Notes: generated by a model not told the origin, from the letters alone. A DNA stretch of 64,000 nt from Taiwanofungus camphoratus (GCA_003999685.1 CP021226.1:1612001-1676000); one strand, 5' to 3'. Numbered from the stretch's first letter, positions 12,456-27,700 are shown. Numbers and translations are program-made.

Positions 12456-12711
12456 GTTATGTTGCGGTTAGATCTCGTCCTGGTGTGCTATGCAAGAAAT
12501 GTAAACGCGGTCGAGGTCATACTTTTGCTTGTCGCGAGTCATGTCTGCTGCGACCCAAAATGGAAAACCTCCTGGTTCGGTCACTTCGGAATTCTATCGT
12601 CGTGTTTGAGACGCTCTGTGTGTTACCACGAATCTACTGATTCAATCTAGTCACGGCTTTCCACTACTTAGTGGATGATTTCACTGTTCGGGCAGCAGAG
12701 TGTCTAGATCC
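12456..12711. promoter_or_regulatory. Divergent promoter between SEN54 and the SAM carrier gene
   Basis: The two start codons face away from each other across 256 bases, so both core promoters must lie here or within 5' exons. I did not find a clear TATA box or a strong repeated operator. Sharing is inferred from geometry only. Confidence 0.5.
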
Positions 12712-13835
12712 ATGACTACTCAGACTAGTCCGACATTCTATCAGTCTCTTGCGGTACGTTTTCGTTCCGTGCGGTGTTGGTCGCGTGCAGACAATTGTGA
12801 CAGGCTGGAGGGCTTGCGGGGACAGCAGTTGATCTGTTGTTCTTCCCGATCGATACCATAAAGACACGTCTCCAATCATCTCAAGGTTTCGTACGTGCTG
12901 GGGGGTTCAAAGGAATATACAAAGGTGTCGGGAGCGTGGTGGTAGGGAGTGCTCCAGGAGGCATGTTACTTCTCTGGGTTTTATTCAGCGATCTCTGACC
13001 TTTTTTCTCCCCAATAGCTGCTGTGTTCTTCTGTACATATGATACACTCAAGCGGACACTACCTTTCCCGTCTGGCCTCGCACCTGTGGCACACATGGTA
13101 TCGGCCTCCGTAGGCGAAGTCGTACGAGCGTCTCACGGTTGTGCTGTGCCGTCCTCATAGTTTCAGACGACTGTAGGCCGCATGTCTAATCCGTGTGCCA
13201 ACTGAAGTCATCAAGACGCGCACGCAGACATCGACGTACGGTAGCTTGGCACAGTCGTCATTCGCAGCCCTCAAGCGGGTCCTGGCAGATGAAGGCCTGC
13301 GCGGGCTCTATAGAGGCTTTGGTTCTACTGTAATGAGGGAGGTACGCCGGTATTGCTAAACCAAACGTATAGGTTCGCTAGGCGATGTGGCACACTCACC
13401 CTTCTCATACAGATTCCTTTCACATCTATTCAATTCCCATTGTACGAGCTGTTCAAGACACGGTTATCCCGCGTTTTGGACAGAAAGCCTCTACATGCAC
13501 ATGAAGCCGCGGTGTGCGGGAGCGTGGCAGGTGGTATCGCGGCAGCTCTGACCACCCCGTTGGACGTCCTCAAGACGCGAGTCATGCTTGATCTCAGAGT
13601 GTGTTGTCTTTTACTTCTCCCTTAGTCTGACTAGATGTCCTGGCTGATCCTCCGGTAGGACTCCACAAAGCAAAAACTGCCAACACTGACAGCTCGCCTA
13701 CAACAAATATATGCCACGGAAGGTGTCCGAGCATTATTTGCCGGCGTTGTACCACGAACACTCTGGATATCAGCCGGTGGTGCTGTGTTCTTAGGCGTAT
13801 ATGAGTGGGCTGTTAACCGCTTAATGGAGCTATAA
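12712..13835 (+). CDS. PET8: Mitochondrial S-adenosylmethionine carrier
   Basis: Inner-membrane carrier (SLC25 family, yeast Pet8/human SLC25A26 type) that imports SAM into mitochondria. Start ATG 12712 (MTTQTSPTFYQSLA), then an intron, then AGGLAGTAVDLLFFPIDTIK. The three carrier signatures are PIDTIKTRLQ, PTEVIKTRTQ and PLDVLKTRVM; the first repeat includes GGFKGIYKGVGSVVVGSAPG, and the second matrix loop GLRGLYRGFGSTVMRE, all close to Pet8 spacing. The last exon ends WISAGGAVFLGVYEWAVNRL with stop at 13835. One intron (12961-13017, 57 nt) must start with GC rather than GT to keep the conserved SAPGAAVFF frame. Length (about 290 residues) is normal for the family. Confidence 0.92.
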
Positions 13836-13984
13836 TATTGTCACATTCTGACAACATCAACGATACTGATAACACAGTGAATAATACAACAACGGTATCT
13901 CATTAACTAGGTATCACCGAGCAATCGTTAGGCCGTCCAAAGGTCGTCATCAAGCTAAAACATGGTGATGCAGCAGCAATTTAA

Positions 13985-16317
13985 TCAACTAGATTCATCA
14001 GGGCGAGGACCAAGGCGCAATATGACGCGAGGGAGCTTCTTCGGCTGCGGATCGTGTGGTTTGCCCTCGGATACCTCTGAGAGCAGTGAAACTGCATCAA
14101 TATCAGGCTCGCTCTCGGACAATTCTGAGAGCAGCGAGACTGCGTCAGAGTCAGCGAGGTTGGCGGGAATCGACGGCTGGGTCGATGGTTCCTCCTTCAA
14201 AAAGTCCTTACTCTTGATGCTGCTCGTCTTTTGCTCCCTTGTCCTACCAACCCCCCCTGGCGAAGAACCTGGGCTCGGGTCCACGCTGGAAACAGGAGGA
14301 TTCCTTCGTTCTCGAAGTACTCGTGATGGCGCCGGTATGGGTGCACGTGCGGAGACGGGCTTTGCTAGGTGAGATGAGTCTATCGAGGTGAACATCTGCA
14401 GGGTGCGCTCGACCCATGCAGCGGAGGCTGCCGTTTGTGATATCCTTCCACCGCGTCGTTTCTTGGTCGCCCTCTCCAGCTGAAATACACGCATCAGTAC
14501 CACAGTTTAACAGCTATGCGAAGCGGAAATCGGACCTCCATCAGATTGTCAAGGCTCCACCAGGATTCGTCTATCTTCATATCGGTCGAGCACGCCAATC
14601 CTGTGAGGTGTGCCATCGTTCCGCTTGTCAAAGCCCTGTCACTGTAACCGCCTTCCAGCACACTGATGAGCCGCCCCCGTGCAAATTGCTCCGCAAATTT
14701 GCGTGTCTCGCGCGCAAATCGGTGGTAAAATGATGTAGGCACATGCCGCTGATGTCTTGACATAGAAGGATATTCATGCTCGCTTGCATCGAAACCACAA
14801 CTGCAAATCAACAGCGCAAGTTAGCCCAAGTCAACGAAGGTTGAGGAGGCCAATGTGAGCAATAATCTGACCTAATAAAGACTAGCACGTCGTCCCCAGC
14901 GCCACCAGTCTTCTCAAGGAAGCCACCAGCTTTCTCTATTAGCTTTGCATATGGCCCTGTATACAACTGTTCCCAGAACTCTTTCTCAGAGTTATACGTC
15001 CTGAGGTGAATATTCTCAATGTATTGTCCATGCGGCCCGTGAATAGACACTGAAGCTGCTTGTACAAGCTCAGTCTTTCCGTCCTGCGTAGAAAAACAAT
15101 CGCAAACACTTCAAAGACACAAAGTTCATGATACGCACTTCGCAGGGGTAAGAGAGGATGTCATGTATGCTCCCGTAATACATCTGCAGTCCAGGTTTCG
15201 AAGGAGGGGCACCATGTGATTCCTCAAGGGTTTTGCGGTAAGTCTCCTCATTGATCTGCCATACAATTGATTGGGTTCCATTTCCTGACGTACAACGTTA
15301 TTGACAGCCTTCAAGGTAGCATTTGCTGAGGAACTGCCTACCATGGTGTAGATCGATATCAAGAACTACAACCCGGTTGATACCATGTTGCAGGTGCGCT
15401 GAAGTAATGTTAGCGCGTCTCCAGTGAATGAAAACAATGGAAGAGGCTTCACCGTGCGCAGCTGCCACGCCTACATTGTTGACGAAACAAAATCCGGACG
15501 GGGTGTCCTATTAAAGAGTAAATATCATGCAACGGTTCATTGTTAGCACGTCTGGTTACCTCTCCGCAATGGTGGCCGGGAGGTCTAACGGCGACAAAGG
15601 CGCGAGGAGCTTTGACAATTTGACTTGCGGAAGTTAATGAGGGTCGTGTATAACTCACAACCGCGTCGACAGCCTCACACACGGTACCTAGGGCACCCTG
15701 AATTGCATCTATCGAGGCAGGGCACACTTCCAAGACAATTCTTCGTTTAAACAGCGTAGTGAATTAAGGACGGTGTACATACAGTATAAATCACCTTGAG
15801 GCAAATGTTCCGGTATCTCGCTTCCTCCCTTCGCGATGTTCTCCTGGCTGTCTTTCGCCCAGTTTTTCAGATTCTCCAAGTACACGTCCCTCTCAATGTC
15901 CCCGTGGACGAATTTTACAGCGGGATGATTCAAAAGGTCTACTGCTGCGCTACTTTGCACAAAGTCGATGGGTGCGCGTGACTGTGCGTCAATTAAGGAC
16001 GAGGACGTGGATGCAGCAAGATTCAACTGCGCGAGAGCGTTTGCAAGGTCATCGGAATCCGAACCATGCTTTTCAGTGGCAGCTAAAGGTTCGACATGTT
16101 CTTGCTTGCTCTTGAGGTCGTCTGAATTAGTCACAGCGTCCTCCAGGCGGGCAACAGCAGCCGCTAGACCGACGTTTACGGCGCGGAGACGTTCAGGTCG
16201 TTCCACGATATTTGAAGTATCACGAGATCGTATGTAACGATGGTGGAGGCATGATTTCTGCAGAAAGACGGCAGTTCGTTCGGAAGATCTGAGCGTGGCA
16301 AGAGGCGGGGCGCTCAT
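13985..16317 (-). CDS. HOS3: HOS3-type histone deacetylase
   Basis: Zn-dependent class II-like deacetylase. I use ATG 16317 (MSAPPLATLRSSERTAVFLQ); the frame extends 12 bases upstream only with a non-ATG codon. Conserved parts in order: CLHHRYIRSRDTSNIVERPE, FVAVRPPGHHCGE (near 15560), DTPSGFCFVNNVGVAAAHG (near 15470), RVVVLDIDLHHG with zinc ligands Asp and His (near 15360), GNGTQSIVWQINEETYRK, MYYGSIHDILSYPCE, SCGFDASEHEYPSMSRH carrying the third zinc ligand Asp, and LISVLEGGYSD. About eight introns. The C-terminal 150 residues are low-complexity and contain two tandem copies of an acidic unit (DAVSLLSELSESEPDI and DAVSLLSEVSEGKPHD, near 14060-14150). Convergent with PET8 with only 149 bp between stop codons. 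Confidence 0.92.
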
Positions 16318-17472
16318 GCCGAGATACAAATTGGTTGATATCCCGAACGGCGCGTTCCGAGATTGTTATTGACCGCGACATTTGTTTGTCGTTGTTGAAA
16401 TCGGAAGCTGTCGAGTTCCCGTTTAGGCAATGATGCATGTCGTCCACTTCTCTATAACATTAGTTCTCAGGTAGACGCAAACCCCTCGCAGACTGCCTTG
16501 GCCGAAGATTATTTCTCAAGCGGGGCATTCAGCTCCCTACTCCCACCTCCTGTCATGTCACCATTCTGCGTGGCTTTAGAAATCCGCGATGACTGATCAT
16601 GCAACAACACACTCGGTATGGTAGTTCACGTCGAGTATCGCTCGAGGCTGAGTACTTTGCGAAGAAGTAGGAGAGCAAGAGTATAATACAAACGTTCCCT
16701 GTGCGCATCTCCTTTCCACTGGTACACTACATGGACATGAAAAACTCTGGTGTTTGTGCAATCAAAGTGAAGATCAGGTGATCTCTCAGACGCAAGTGGC
16801 GCGATATGTATTGGATTGAACATGTTCATATACTGTTCCATTCAGGATGCCTCTTTTCACAGGGATGACAATGCCTGACGCCCTAGTGCATGTTCTGCAT
16901 TTGCTCATGCAGCATCTCAATGTCCCAGAGAAGGCACGTAAGAATATGTGACAGGAATGGAAGGGGAGCCATTTCTAATACGATAAACTTGTTCAACTCA
17001 CTCTTCATGTTTGTCAGCGTTGGCATGTTATGCTGCCAGCATTTAGTCTTGTTGCGAATAAGTGACCGGTTCAGATAGTCGTCCGCCAGTACATATCGCG
17101 ACTTTTAATGGACCAGTTTTGATCCCGCTCTTACAATTGGGAACTATCCACTGGCAATCCAAATTTTGAAATTGAAGGTGGCACCTTAAGTAGCACCTTA
17201 AGTAGCATGATTGAGACACTGCATGTTGTGGTAACCAAACAGCATGCGCATACATATATTCTTACACAGCTTGAAGTCGGGAACGTATAATAAATAACTG
17301 AACCCGTGACCCCTTTGTGCGTGACCCTATGGGAGGGCCGCACAGGCCTTCCTTGAAAGACCCATACGCCCAGTGGTTCACTATCTCTATTCCAGTCTTC
17401 CCTAATTCTGAGTCTCCAGTTGTTACACTGCGAATTGAGCTCGCTTCATTCGCATTGTTCTCAAGTGCAAGC
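16318..17472. other. Divergent intergenic region between HOS3 and RING gene
   Basis: About 1.15 kb with no credible coding sequence. At 17181-17204 there is a two-copy direct repeat of the 12-mer GCACCTTAAGTA. A pyrimidine-rich tract (17380-17470) precedes the RING start. Both genes' promoters should lie here. Confidence 0.5.
17181..17204. repeat. Tandem 12-mer, two copies
   Basis: GCACCTTAAGTA is repeated head to tail exactly twice, each copy holding the palindrome CTTAAG. It lies about 270 bases upstream of the RING gene start. Confidence 0.7.
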
Positions 17473-19165
17473 ATGGATCTGATCCGTAACGCGTTCGGTG
17501 GCTCGACCTCCGCCATGAGTGGTAATGCTGTTCCTCTTATTCAAGAGCACAGAAGCGAGGGATCTGTCCGTGGTCCCAATATATCTATGAATCTGCCCAG
17601 TGACGAGGCTGCGGATTTATCTCCCAGTCCTAATTCACATCAGTCTGTCGCAGAAGATACCAACCAGGACCAAAATGCTGAGAATGATGAACCTCCACCA
17701 CTGGCTTCTGACACTGAGTGGTCGACAGATGAAGAAGATAGCGATGGAAGCATGCCTACCTTGCAGACTGTGTCCGATTCTTCCGACTTGGATTCGGACG
17801 TGTCTGATTCAGAAGAGGAATCGGATTGGGGGGGCGGAGAACACGATTCGGACAGGGACGTCGCGCACTCTGAAGAGGAATGGGAGGATGAGAATGAGGA
17901 CGTACCAGAAGAATGGCGTATCATCATGGATGAAGCATTTTCAATGGCGCTTAATCGCGAGGGACGCATAGCAGGTGCAGACGTGAGTTTCTATGTTTCT
18001 CTCATATATGTATCAAGGACCGTGTCACTCACATGTAGCTCATAGTCGAGACCATTCAGACCTATGAGACCACAAGACTTAGTTGATCTGCTCCTTTCCC
18101 CATTAAGGCAATCTGCAGACAATGATCCTGCTCGTGCTCAGACTCTCATGGCTGGCCTCGAGGTTATCCCCGAAGAGCTTGTACGTCGCTACGAGAAGCT
18201 GCGATGTGGGAGTAGGGATGACAGCGATGGCTGTGCCATATGTCGGGATGAATTCATTGAGGAGCTTCCTGTGGATGGGCGAAGCGAAGTGGCCGCGAAA
18301 GAAGTGGTACGCCTGTTCTCGGCCCTCCCTTTCCATCCACCGCCAAATATTGTTCTCGCCTTCCCCTGTCCCGGAAAGCATCTGTTTCACAATACCTGTC
18401 TTGCGCCGTGGCTTGCCCGCAAGACGACCTGCCCGACATGTCGCTTCGACATTGACCCAGATTCGTTGACCCTCCGCAAGTCTAGTCCGCTACGTGCAAG
18501 CTCGAGACAGCATTCACAACCGGAAAGAATATGGGAGCCACCACGCGGAAGCAGCCTTAGAGAATGGTTGGAGGAAGAGGAGCGTGTTAGAGAGGATGGT
18601 GCGGATAGTAAGCGCGAAGTGAAGGTGGCGAATCCGGCAGGTAGTATGCATCCCTACCTGAGTGCCCTTCACCTAGCTAACGGTAACGTCATTCATAGTC
18701 CAGGAAGTAGGCAAGAATGTGCCATCCGGTAATCTTGCAGATGGACAACGAGGCTATGATGGCGAAGACGACGAGCGAGATTGGATCGATACGGATAGCG
18801 ACCACTCAGACGTCGAGGAAGGTGCTAGCACAGAAATGGCTGTTATTGCTCCCTTACCTGTGCCCCAAGTATTAGAAGGTCAACTGTTGCCAGACACCCC
18901 GTCGACCTTGCCAGAGAGACTAGCTACCCCTTGGCCATTATCAGGTGTTCATGCACGACGGTTAAGGTCATTACTTGCGACAAACTCAAATTCTCATTTC
19001 CCTTCCATGGATCTGCATGATGCAGTTCTCGAAGACGTGCTTACTCGCGCGCTCCGTATGGGACGTTCGAGTCTCATGGGTTCGTACCCTGCTCCGCGAC
19101 TCCGCGCTGGAGGTGAGGGTGGACATGGACGTCCAGGCGAGAGTCCGAGTTCAAGGACCTCATAA
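17473..19165 (+). CDS. RING-H2 finger protein (smaller paralogue)
   Basis: Putative E3 ubiquitin ligase. I choose ATG 17473 (MDLIRNAFGGSTSAMSGN) because of its good start context; the frame is open upstream to about 17317 with another ATG at 17329. The N-terminal half is acidic and Ser-rich (TDEEDSDGSMPTLQTVSDSS). After an intron (17984-18045 or so) comes ARAQTLMAGLEVIPEELVRR, then the RING: DGCAICRDEF, CPGKHLFHNTCLAPWL and TTCPTCRFDIDPDSLTLR, a C3H2C3 arrangement. A third exon begins after the CATAG acceptor near 18697 and continues VQEVGKNVPSGNLADGQRG to a stop at 19165. The protein is clearly related to the gene at 59498-61916, sharing the acidic motif, the pre-RING helix and the RING tail. 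Substrates unknown. Confidence 0.8.
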
Positions 19166-20306
19166 CTGGTCTTTCAGGATTCTTACGGCGCCTTCTATTG
19201 TACGTCAGGTTTGGACCTAGCACATGCCCTCTCAACTGGTATCACATAGCTACAGAACGTTTGGCTAATGGATGTCCATGAAGGAGTCAACCCTTTCTTG
19301 TATTTTGTCGAGAAGCCATTAGCTATGAACAGTTTACCCGCCTATAACGCCTTGCTGCACACAACAGTCACGTTCGTTCCGTACAGCACGGAGTCCATGT
19401 GAAGGTTTTTCGGTCAAAATCTTTCGAACAATTATGGCGTTCGCGCAAGTCTATAACTTTGATATGATAGATCAAAGGAATCGTGGCGCCCATCCGGCAA
19501 GACCGGAATCGTCTGACTTCCCTGAAAGGCCTCTTGTCCAGAAGCGGACCTCATGGATCCAGACGGTCATTATCTGAAAATTTTAACCAGTACACTTACA
19601 GAAAATCCAGTGAGATACATGAAATTAGGCCTCATGCATACAGGCCAAATGAGAGCAAGTAAAAGGGTAGGACGTGTGTGGGTCAACCATGCAGGCTCAT
19701 TGATAAGACGAATTCAGACAAGTCAGACACCCAGACGGCGACGGTTTCCTGATGCTCATACGCTAGCGAGAATACCTAGGTCCAAAATCAATTGCACCTG
19801 ACGGACGAGAAACACACAATTCGTTAACATCAGCGGGAATGGGTTGGGACCAAATTATGCAACTTTTGCCAAAGTACTTCGACGATGTGAAGCGCTTGAC
19901 ACAAGTTGACAGGTTCTAGCCAAGGCTGCAAGGGTTCTCGTATCATTTGGAGATGCCGGAGTATGTACTTTACAATGTGGTCGAGTCGTAGAAGACTATA
20001 CATCGAATCAAACAACTCAAATGATATTTGTCGACAGGTCAACCCGGAAAAGTCGGGAATCGGGATATACGAGGAAGGATTAGAACTCTGAGAATCTCTA
20101 CCACGAACTGTCATCCGTTTATGGTCTGCAACGGATACCACCGGAGTCTAAATTTGGGAACCGTAGTATTCCCAACGGACAGGGAACGGGAAAAAAATAC
20201 TGTAACAGTAATTTTATACATGCTTCCAACCTCAGACTGCATAACTATTCAACAAAAATCAAGGTAAAGGGTCAATATTTTTACTGAGTCGCAGTGCTTG
20301 CAGCAG
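19166..20306. other. Intergenic, nothing recognised
   Basis: 3' flanks of two convergent genes. Reading frames are short and scattered. No repeat or RNA gene recognised. Confidence 0.5.
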
Positions 20307-21779
20307 CTAGAGACCTTGCAACTTATCCAATAAGATAGCCCATTCCACGACAGTGATGCCTCTTTTTATAGCTTGTTCCTTGACTTCTCGATCTCGCGTC
20401 TCGTCATTCAACCTAGCTACTGCTCGCAGATGTTCGAGTCTCTGAATTCCAAGATCAGATAGGACCGGTATGATATGCAGGAGGGATGGCTCGCATGACG
20501 AGAGGATGAGTTCCACGGAGGAAGTTGAGGTTGACTTCATCGAGTCATTAACAGATTGTTCATGACCGAACTTCCTCCCATTCAGGGGTGACATAGAAAC
20601 AGAATATGTTATCCCTTTTGATCCTTGTGGACTCGGTGAAGCTGATGTGCTGCCACTGCTCCGGGGAGGTGTCAGCGGATATGCAACCATGTACTATCTC
20701 AAAGCTCGATTAGTACTGAATTTACATGCTTCATACCACGGAAGTACCTTGTCCCGCTCGCGGGATAATTTTTCCAATGGTCGCTTAGTCTTGGGGGGGA
20801 TACCTGGTTTTTGTGATATTCTTTGAACCCGAGGACCCGACGAGTCCAACTTCACACCTGTTCCTCCAAGAGGGACTGACTTTCCGCTTTCTGACATGGC
20901 ATATATAGGCAGAGGGAATCCATTCTTAGTCGGCTGATGGTAAGCCACCATGTACTGTGAGAATGGCTGTCAAAATATGCGTGTCATTCTTCGAGGACGA
21001 CTCACCTCGCTCCGTTGATATGATGCCTTTCCGGTCCTTAGAATCTCCATCCCATTTGAATTGCCGCCCTTTGGTGCTGGGTAACTATTAGATCCATGTC
21101 CGTCGCTCACTACTCTCCTAGCACGCGAATCGTCTGAGGGCGACATTCCGTAAGCTTGGTTGTTGGTCTCGCTTCGGACATCATCTTCTAAATGACTGCT
21201 TCCACCACTGCTCTCCGCAACTCTCTCTCGCCATAATGAGATGGTCCGCAGGGGCCCGTCCTCCATTACCTTTTGTTCCACAAGCTCTACCTTACCTTTC
21301 CTTCCGCTCACTTTTCGCGCATTATCTGGCGGCTCGAGACTGCCGAGGCTTCTCCTTCCTCCAGTAGCCCTTGGACTTCTACCACTCTCGCTATAGACGT
21401 TTTTGTCGGCGTGTGCGAGCATATTGGAGTTGCGTCTGCTGTCGATGGCGTGAAAGTCGTCCTCGCCACTCAACTTTCTCTCCATCTCGTTAACGTAGTT
21501 TTGATAACCGCTAATAGACTCTTCGTAGTCGCGATTGCGGTAGACTACTCCCACGTTCCACTCGGTAGGCGCTTCCGTAGTGACTGCGTCGAAGCTATCG
21601 TCGAGGGCAATACTAGTCGGTGGAGGAGGGGGTCGGCGCGCTGATCTCTGAAGCGACGCGTACTGATCATGATTTTGGTAAAGACCCGATTGTTCTATCG
21701 AGCCACTTCATCAGCGTTTTGTAATGGTAAAAGTCGAAATAAATCAAGACTGACCGCTGACTGTGTCCGTCAAGTACAT
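20307..21779 (-). CDS. Unrecognised Ser/Arg-rich protein
   Basis: Not recognised. Start ATG 21779: exon 1 MYLTDTVS, then a 66-nt intron (donor GTCAGT, acceptor ATAG), then EQSGLYQNHDQYASLQRSAR followed by a Pro run. The central region is hydrophilic and likely disordered, with many Ser, Arg and Gly residues and a probable short coiled segment (YQNYVNEMERKLSGEDDFHA). The C-terminal exon (20307-20690) is the only part that looks folded: helical, with SVELILSSCEPSLLHIIPVL, GIQRLEHLRAVARLN and VKEQAIKRGITVVEWAILLD, which resembles a small helical-bundle (SAM-like) module. Three or four exons, all GT-AG. Probably an Agaricomycete-specific regulatory or scaffold protein, but that is a guess. Confidence 0.6.
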
Positions 21780-24265
<2,486 letters not shown>

Positions 24266-24713
24266 GTCATGTATTGATTATCGGGTGGCTGTTGTATCCC
24301 TAGTCTCTTAACTTTACTTTATGTATGACCCATATGAGCCATCATTCTGTGGCTGTACTAGACATGTTGTAGGCTGCTAGAAACCATGTTCGTTGCTTCG
24401 AGGGTTTCATAAGTTGAGTGGCCTATACAAGAGTTGGCGGTGCAGTTTCAACGAATGGCAAGATCGAAAGAAACATTGTTGACCGCATGGGGTTGGTTGG
24501 TGGAGAGAAGACGGCGCCACGAGGAGGCTGGCTTGTTCCTGAGCTGTGGTTATGAACTGCTTGCAGTACCGTTGTAATTATGAAGATCGAGTGCTCTATG
24601 CCAGTACAATATACCGAGATCGTGCTAAAGGTACTATATCATCGACCACACCCGTAGGGCGAAGGGGACAAGTCCGATAGGTATGCAATCTCACCGTACA
24701 TGTGCTAGGAACC
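24266..24713. other. Convergent intergenic between H3 and GUT2
   Basis: Two 3' flanks back to back; no feature recognised. Confidence 0.5.
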
Positions 24714-27700
24714 TTACACTCCGCCACCGCTCTTCTCCACAGGGATCCTGAGCCTCTCAGTCTTCGTGGGACTGGTACGGATAGGGGCAAATAAGACTTC
24801 TCGGAGCTCTGCACAGATCTAGGAAACAAGGACGTCCAGGACGTTTAGTCTACACGAGCACAAAGGATAGAGGCACGCACCTCAATGAACTGGTCCAAGT
24901 CCACCTCCTGCGACTTGACGAAGCCGGCCTCCTCGAGCACATACTCGTAATCCTTGTTCTTGATCCCCTCATAACCAGGCAGTCCCTTGACCAGCTCGAA
25001 AACTTCCGAATGCTTCATGCGTTCTTGAGGCAGAGTCCCGTCGGTTGGCGCAGGAGAAGACAGGTGTGCATGGCTCGCAAACGCCTGCCTGAGTGCCTCG
25101 ACCTCCCCGGCCTCAAACTGTGCCCGGCTATAGACCATCTCAGGGGCTGCCCTCCGCCTTCGCTCGTGCGCAGCAGCACCGAGTCCCAGCGCACTCTCAA
25201 CACGTTCCAACAAGCCCTTGGATTCCGCGCTTCCCGCGGTGAGAGGCACTGCACCGGGGGGAAGGCCCATGCTGCCAAGGAAGTTTGTGGCCATCTCAAT
25301 TTGCTCCTGTTTCTGGCTGCTAGACCACTTCAGCTCCTCAGCCATGATGTCAACAACGCGGGGGAGCGCATCAAGCGTCGCCTGCGCGTTCAAGAAGGAC
25401 AAGCGGCAGCGGCGTGCAATAACGTCGACCGCGGTCTGAGCATATTCGTGTCGTACAGCGTAGCGTACCTCCGCTTCGATAACTGGTATGAAGGGTCATT
25501 AGTGATTGTGAGAAATGCGTCCGTGAGGTGCGGTATTGTAACCTACAAGGATATCCAGGGCTAAGTCTGACTCCGTGTAATGGCCAGGATTTGCCGGTAG
25601 GCGATGCGAGCGAGCAAACCGTCCAGGCACGATCACCGTAGTTATCCGAGAGATGTTTCGCCACTTCGGTTTCCAAACCATACTGAGAACAAACCGAGTG
25701 AGTAGACAATTGCTCATGGCACAAATCTAGCCTTACCCTCTGGGTAAGACCAATGAACATATTCCGGCTCCAGCCATCGCTTCCGACGAGCCTTAGGCTC
25801 TCCGTGACGCAACCGGTCTTGGGCTTCAGCTCGAAAACCTTGATAGCCTTGTCAACCGTCTCCTCTGCCATGGACCGGTAGGTCGTCCACTTGCCGCCAG
25901 CGATCGTCAACAGGCCGCTGTCCGACACATGGATCATATGGTTCCGCACGAGACCTTCCGTGCTCGCCGCGTTCGGGTTGCGCACGAGCGGGCGCAGGCC
26001 CGCCCACGCGCTGAGCACGTCGCCGCGGCGCACCTTGATGTCCGGGCTCAGATAGCGCCGCACCTCCTCGAGCACCCAGCGGATCTCCTCTTCCGGCGCG
26101 CGCGGCTCCGTCTCGACCTGTGCGGGCGTGTCCGTCGTGCCCGCGATGGTGTTGCCCTGCCACGGGAGGAAGAAGATCACGCGCCCGTCCGAAGTGGCGG
26201 GGTCGAGCAGGCCCATGGTGCGCGGGGAGTAGTAGTTCGGGAGCGTGATGTGGATGCCGGATGACGGTTGGACAATGGGTGTATGCGAGGGGTTATCCAT
26301 CGTGAGGAGGACGTCTGAGAAGGGACCTGTTGCGTTGATGATGCCCTGGATTGCATTAACACTGGCATGAGTAAACGTGGGGGTCGAACGTGGCATGATA
26401 CTTTACCTTAGCTCGAACGTCCCATTCCTGACCGGTCAGCTTGTCCTGAACTCGAGCGCCGTATAATTTACCAGTTGCAGCCGTGTCCTTGTGGAGCGAA
26501 GTGACCTCAACATGATTCGCGACTACCGCGCCCTGCTGCACCGCCGTCATCACAAGGGCAATGTTCATGCGAGAGTCATTATGTTGTCCTATGTGCGGAG
26601 GGATACGATAAGCCATCTCAACAAGACGTACAAACATGCACCTCACCATCGTAATATACCAGCGCACCAACAAGACCATCCTGTTTGAGCATGGGGAATG
26701 TCTCTAGCGCCTTCCCCTTGCTCATGAGGTACGATGACTCCATGTTCTCTTTGCCAGCCAGGATATCGTACATCTTACAGCCCACCCAATAATACGGGAT
26801 TTGCCAGTACCTGAAGATACAGAGTCAGCCAAGTTTATCTACAGGAGGATTATAGCAAGAGACGCACTTGTATATTGGCAGCATAATGGGCAGCATCGCG
26901 GATAGGTAGGGCGCCGTCTGCAGGAAGATGCGGCGCTCGTGCAGCGCTTCCCGCACGAGTTTGTACTGTTCGTAATCGAGCTCCATCACGGCTTTTTGGA
27001 GGTAACGTACACCGCCATGAACAAGCTTCGTGGATTTTGACGAGGTGCCTGGTGCCGACGGTTGAACAGACGATATAAGCACCAGCGGATGATATGGCAC
27101 AGCAGAAAAGTTGCCCCCGTGTCCACCTGAGCCCGCACTTCACACAGGTTCTGAATGCGGGCAACGGGCTCTCTGGAAATCCACTTCCAAGACTGCATGT
27201 CCGGACCCAGCTCGCGAGGATGTAACCCGGTGGGACCAATGCACACTCCTCAGATCGGACAGACCATAATTTCAACAAGTCGTGTTTTTCGGCATCGTGA
27301 GCAGATTTGGTAAACAGAAAAGCATAGATGAAGGGATGACCGGAAACCGAAGGAATTGTATCGAGTTATCATGCTCGAGGAACAGTATGCATGGCATCTC
27401 CATATGACCCGCTCACCGAGGCGGTCACATCCCGGTGAACGTGTACCCAGAGGCCTATTGATGTGTACGATCCGGATATCCCACTGATAACCATGTGGAC
27501 CCGAAGGTTCCGAAACCGCTGCTGCACGGGAGTGAACGTACCTGCACTGAAGTCATCTCTCTCTACGAGCGCTACCTTCAAGCCTCTGCTAGCAGCATCG
27601 ACGGCAACACCGGCGCCAGTAGCGCCGCCGCCAACGATCAGCAAATCAAATTCGTCAGGGTAGGCGTCGCCCTGGTTGTTTGCGGACGCCTTGAGTGCAT

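Noticed and set aside
17317-17472. N-terminal extension of the small RING protein
   Set aside because: The frame begins with GTG; one upstream ATG (17329) exists but has a poorer context than 17473, and the extra residues do not match the paralogue.
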